Assembly (NCBI RefSeq): GCF_008642355.1
Contig: NZ_CP029193.1
Coordinates: 558,001 to 622,000, forward strand
Source of the DNA: Streptomyces venezuelae
Lineage (GTDB): Bacteria > Actinomycetota > Actinomycetes > Streptomycetales > Streptomycetaceae
Reading direction: 5' to 3'
DNA length: 64,000 nt
Positions 61,815-64,000 of this stretch are shown here, piece after piece (position 1 is the stretch's first letter; every line of letters begins with the position of its first letter). The notes under the pieces are model-generated. The model was not told the origin of the DNA. It ran no database searches and saw only the letters and a program-made list of their open reading frames with translations. The translations under genes and the position numbers were made by a program.

Positions 61815-61848
61815 TTGCCCATGGACCGCGCCATAGTAATGTGACATT
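61815..61848 (+). promoter_or_regulatory. Promoter with overlapping palindrome upstream of pepP
   Basis: TTGCCC (61815-61820) and TAATGT (61837-61842) are 16 bp apart. Overlapping the -10, AATGTGACATT (61838-61848) is a perfect 11-bp palindrome flanked by GT and TTTACT, in an AT-rich patch. This fits a regulated promoter for the peptidase gene 57 bp downstream. Confidence 0.5.
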
Positions 61849-61904
61849 TTACTGACCGGCTTCCGCACCCCCGTCCGTCCGTGCGTCGTCCTCAGGGAGT
61901 CCTC

Positions 61905-63296
61905 GTGACCGCATCCGGCATGCCGCAAACCGTCTCCCCGCTCCACACCGGCAGCCACGACCTGCCCGCCTCCGCCGAGCTCTCCCGCTTCATGACGGAG
62001 TCCTGGGCACCGTCCGCCCCGCCCGAGTCCGCACGGGTCCCCGCGCACGCCGTCACCCCGGCCCGTCGGGCGCGGCTCTCGGACCGCTTCCCCGGCGAGC
62101 GGCTCCTCGTGCCCGCGGGCGAGCTCACCGTCCGGTCGAACGACTGCGACCACCGCTTCCGGCCGCACAGCGCGTACGCCTGGCTGACCGGGCTCACCGG
62201 TGAGGACCAGGCCGGCGCCGTACTGGTCATGGAACCCTCGGGACCGCACGCGCACGAAGCGGTGCTGTATCTGCGGCCGCGCTCCCCGCGCGTCGACGGC
62301 GACGAGGAGTTCTACCGGGACCGGCGCCACGGCGAGTTCTGGGTGGGCCGCCGCCCCGACCTCGCCGAGGCGGAACGGCTCACCGGCATCCGCTGCGCCC
62401 ACCTGGACGCGCTGGGGACACCGACAGGCCGCAACGCCGCCACCGACCCCGAACTGGCTTCCGCCCTCTCCGAGTTGCGGCTCGTCAAGGACGCCTGGGA
62501 GATCGAGCAGCTGCAGCTGGCCGTCGACCACACCACCGCGGGGTTCGAGGACGTGGTCCGAGCGCTGCCGCGCGCGCTCGCGCATCCGCGCGGGGAACGG
62601 TGGATCGAGGGGGTCTTCGGCCTGCGTGCCCGCGCCGAGGGCAACGGCACCGGCTACGAGACCATCGCGGCCTCCGGAGCCCACGCCTGCGTGCTCCACT
62701 GGATCCGCAACGACGGGCGTCTGCACCGCGACGACCTCCTGCTCCTGGACGCGGGCGTGGAGACCGACAGCCTCTACACCGCGGACATCACCCGCACCCT
62801 GCCGCTCTCCGGCCGCTTCTCCCCCGTCCAGCGCCAGGTGTACGAGCTGGTGCTCGCCGCCCAGGAAGCGGGCATCGCGGCGCTGCGTCCCGGTGCGCGC
62901 TTCCGTGACTTCCACCGCGCGGCGATGGGGGTCATCTCGGAGGGGCTCGTCGAGTGGGGTGTGCTGAAGGGCGCGCGGGGCGACCTGCACCGCCGCTACA
63001 CCCTGTGCGGCAGCGGCCACATGCTCGGGCTCGACGTGCACGACTGCGCCACGGCGCGCGCCGAGACCTACCTGGACGGCGTCCTGGAGGAAGGCCAGGT
63101 CCTCACCGTGGAGCCGGGCCTCTACCTCCAGCCCGACGACAAGACGCTCCCCGCCGAGCTGCGCGGCATCGGCGTCCGGATCGAGGACGACCTGGTCGTC
63201 ACGGCGGAAGGTGCGCGCCTGATGTCGGGAGCGCTGCCGCGCACGGTCGCGGGCATCGAGGAGTGGATGGGCGCGCTGCTCGACACCCGCTCCTGA
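61905..63296 (+). CDS. pepP: Xaa-Pro aminopeptidase (aminopeptidase P, M24B)
   Basis: 463 residues. The N-terminal domain (about 50-180) has HSAYAWLTGLTGEDQAGAV. The pita-bread metal site is present: Asp in LLLLDAGVETDS and YTADITRTLPLSG, His in CGSGHMLGLDVHD, Glu in LTVEPGLYLQP and in GVRIEDDLVV. It removes N-terminal residues that precede proline using Mn. The GTG at 61905 follows AGGGAG. It lies next to the repeat peptide locus but has its own promoter. Homologues mature some RiPP leaders, and the peptide contains one Xaa-Pro bond (Thr36-Pro37); the link is inference. Confidence 0.93.
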   Translation: MTASGMPQTVSPLHTGSHDLPASAELSRFMTESWAPSAPPESARVPAHAVTPARRARLSDRFPGERLLVPAGELTVRSNDCDHRFRPHSAYAWLTGLTGEDQAGAVLVMEPSGPHAHEAVLYLRPRSPRVDGDEEFYRDRRHGEFWVGRRPDLAEAERLTGIRCAHLDALGTPTGRNAATDPELASALSELRLVKDAWEIEQLQLAVDHTTAGFEDVVRALPRALAHPRGERWIEGVFGLRARAEGNGTGYETIAASGAHACVLHWIRNDGRLHRDDLLLLDAGVETDSLYTADITRTLPLSGRFSPVQRQVYELVLAAQEAGIAALRPGARFRDFHRAAMGVISEGLVEWGVLKGARGDLHRRYTLCGSGHMLGLDVHDCATARAETYLDGVLEEGQVLTVEPGLYLQPDDKTLPAELRGIGVRIEDDLVVTAEGARLMSGALPRTVAGIEEWMGALLDTRS

Positions 63297-63339
63297 GCCG
63301 CTCCTGGCCGCGCGTTTCCCTTCCGCCCGGTCCATGGGG

Positions 63340-63505
63340 TACAGTCGATCATGTGCTCGACGCCGGAACGACGGCGCAGGGCCCGCGCGTTGGTGGTCCA
63401 AGGAAAGGCGCCCCACTTCCTGTGGGGAGATGCAGGTGCAAGGCCTGCCCAGCGCTCAAGGAGAGAAGGCCCCGGCCTCCGTCACGGAGACCGGGGCCTT
63501 CTCGC
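63340..63505 (+). ncRNA. Probable structured small RNA with tRNA-like hairpins
   Basis: TACAGT (63340-63345) is a good -10 element; transcription would start near 63352. No open frame fits the next 150 bp. Two perfect 5-bp stems with 7-base loops are seen: CCCCA-CTTCCTG-TGGGG (63411-63427), like an anticodon arm with TCC, and GCAGG-TGCAAGG-CCTGC (63432-63448), like a T arm with loop TGCAAGG. They are 4 bases apart, as in a tRNA. A partial acceptor-like pairing (GCGC at 63385 with GCGC at 63452) exists, but the D arm does not form. The RNA ends in a strong terminator. It is not a normal tRNA. Confidence 0.55.
63465..63501 (+). terminator. Strong terminator hairpin of the small RNA
   Basis: The arms GAAGGCCCCGG (63465-63475) and CCGGGGCCTTC (63491-63501) are perfect and continue inward with CTCCGT/ACGGAG, giving a stem of about 17 bp. 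It lies 30 bp before the next gene, whose ATG has no clear ribosome site. Confidence 0.8.
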
Positions 63506-63531
63506 GCAGGCGAGACTGGGACACTGGGACC

Positions 63532-64000
63532 ATGTTCGTCGACCGTCTTCTTCCCCCGCACTTCTACGGGCGTCTCCGCGTCGAGCGCGACGACCTGTCC
63601 CCCACCCGCTGGCTGGCACAACGCCCTGGGGACGCGGACGGGTTCGGGACGGTCGCCGCCGTGTGCGCCCCCGGGTTCGAGGCGTACGCGCGCATCCTGC
63701 ACCCCGCGCGGCTCGGCACCGCACCGGTGCGGTGGGACCGGGCCGCCGCCGCGTACGGCGCGACGGTCGGTGCGGCGACGCGCTGGCACGAACTGATCGG
63801 CGCCGAGGACCGTCTGCTCTACCGCAACGACGACACCCCGGCCGTCCCCGGCGTCTGGGACGAACACCCGCACGAAGGGCCGACGTCGGGCGATGTGGCC
63901 CGAACCCTGATCCCCGTCCTGGCCCGGCACACCGGGACGCCCGACCGGTGTTGGTACGGACTCTGGGCCGGTTATGGACACGTGGAATGGGACGGCGTGC
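63532..64000 (+). CDS. Hypothetical protein, 3' end outside window
   Basis: The frame from ATG 63532 stays open to the window edge (156 codons). It begins MFVDRLLPPHFYGRLRVERD and contains FEAYARILHPARLG and RWDRAAAAYGATVGAATRWH. The last visible residues are CWYGLWAGYGHVEWDG. Tryptophan- and His-rich blocks and high third-base GC argue for a real gene. I recognise it only as resembling hypothetical actinobacterial proteins; no function is assigned. No clear ribosome site precedes it. Confidence 0.7.
   Translation, partial: MFVDRLLPPHFYGRLRVERDDLSPTRWLAQRPGDADGFGTVAAVCAPGFEAYARILHPARLGTAPVRWDRAAAAYGATVGAATRWHELIGAEDRLLYRNDDTPAVPGVWDEHPHEGPTSGDVARTLIPVLARHTGTPDRCWYGLWAGYGHVEWDGV

Noticed and set aside
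63385..63457. A functional glycine tRNA (anticodon TCC)
   Set aside because: The D arm does not form, the acceptor stem pairs at only about four positions, and the T loop is TGCAAGG instead of TTCRANN.

Overview
The window looks like chromosomal DNA of a Streptomyces or close relative. GC content is very high with strong GC bias at third codon positions. Many genes start with GTG and a few with TTG. Typical actinobacterial functions are present: mycothione reductase, DmdR/IdeR-type iron boxes, a PP2C/SpoIIE phosphatase, DUF4190 and DUF4383 proteins, and a fragment of an AfsR/SARP regulator. No rRNA, complete tRNA, phage, plasmid origin, insertion sequence or CRISPR array was recognised. Both window edges cut through genes.

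Layout, left third (1-33 kb): mostly single metabolic and housekeeping genes. They are an adenylate-forming enzyme (5' end missing), a STAS anti-sigma antagonist, an aldo/keto reductase, a Pyr_excise-like protein and a fused 2Fe-2S/molybdopterin dehydrogenase. The FAD partner of that dehydrogenase has lost its N-terminal half at a junction near 6.57 kb, where it abuts an equally decapitated secreted protein. A sirtuin, FUSC exporter, SRPBCC protein, membrane-anchored Mrr-like nuclease, MMPL exporter with divergent TetR gene and a catalase follow. Next come two sugar-oxidation proteins (a PQQ-type dehydrogenase and a 1000-residue four-domain secreted enzyme), OsmC, a PP2C phosphatase, an AlkB-like oxygenase, an FAD monooxygenase, and a tightly coupled three-gene operon (zinc alcohol dehydrogenase, cysteine hydrolase, glutamate-synthase-like FMN enzyme).

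Middle (32.4-48.9 kb): an iron-regulated siderophore locus, all on the minus strand. A first iron box precedes a stand-alone aryl-carrier-like protein and a siderophore-interacting reductase. A second iron box precedes a run of six genes that overlap by 4 bp or are separated by 1 bp: lipoprotein receptor, two FecCD permeases, ATPase, a 3329-residue NRPS (C-A-T-E-C-A-T-E-C) and an MFS exporter. Genes for the aryl acid, its activating ligase, an MbtH protein and a phosphopantetheinyl transferase are not in the window.

Right part (49-64 kb): mycothione reductase, a secreted polysaccharide-lyase-like protein with a LacI-type operator, DoxX, a 48-residue basic protein, a DHFR-like reductase, a YdcF protein, PobA, a P-loop kinase, and a beta-carbonic anhydrase paired with a SulP transporter. 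After a terminator comes the most unusual locus: a 52-residue peptide ending in three copies of a 9-residue unit (xKxGCISAT), followed by a PaaK-like adenylate-forming enzyme, a small DEIWH-motif protein and an aminopeptidase P. This looks like a RiPP-type peptide pathway that I cannot match to a described class. The window ends with a probable structured small RNA carrying a strong terminator, and a truncated gene of unknown function.
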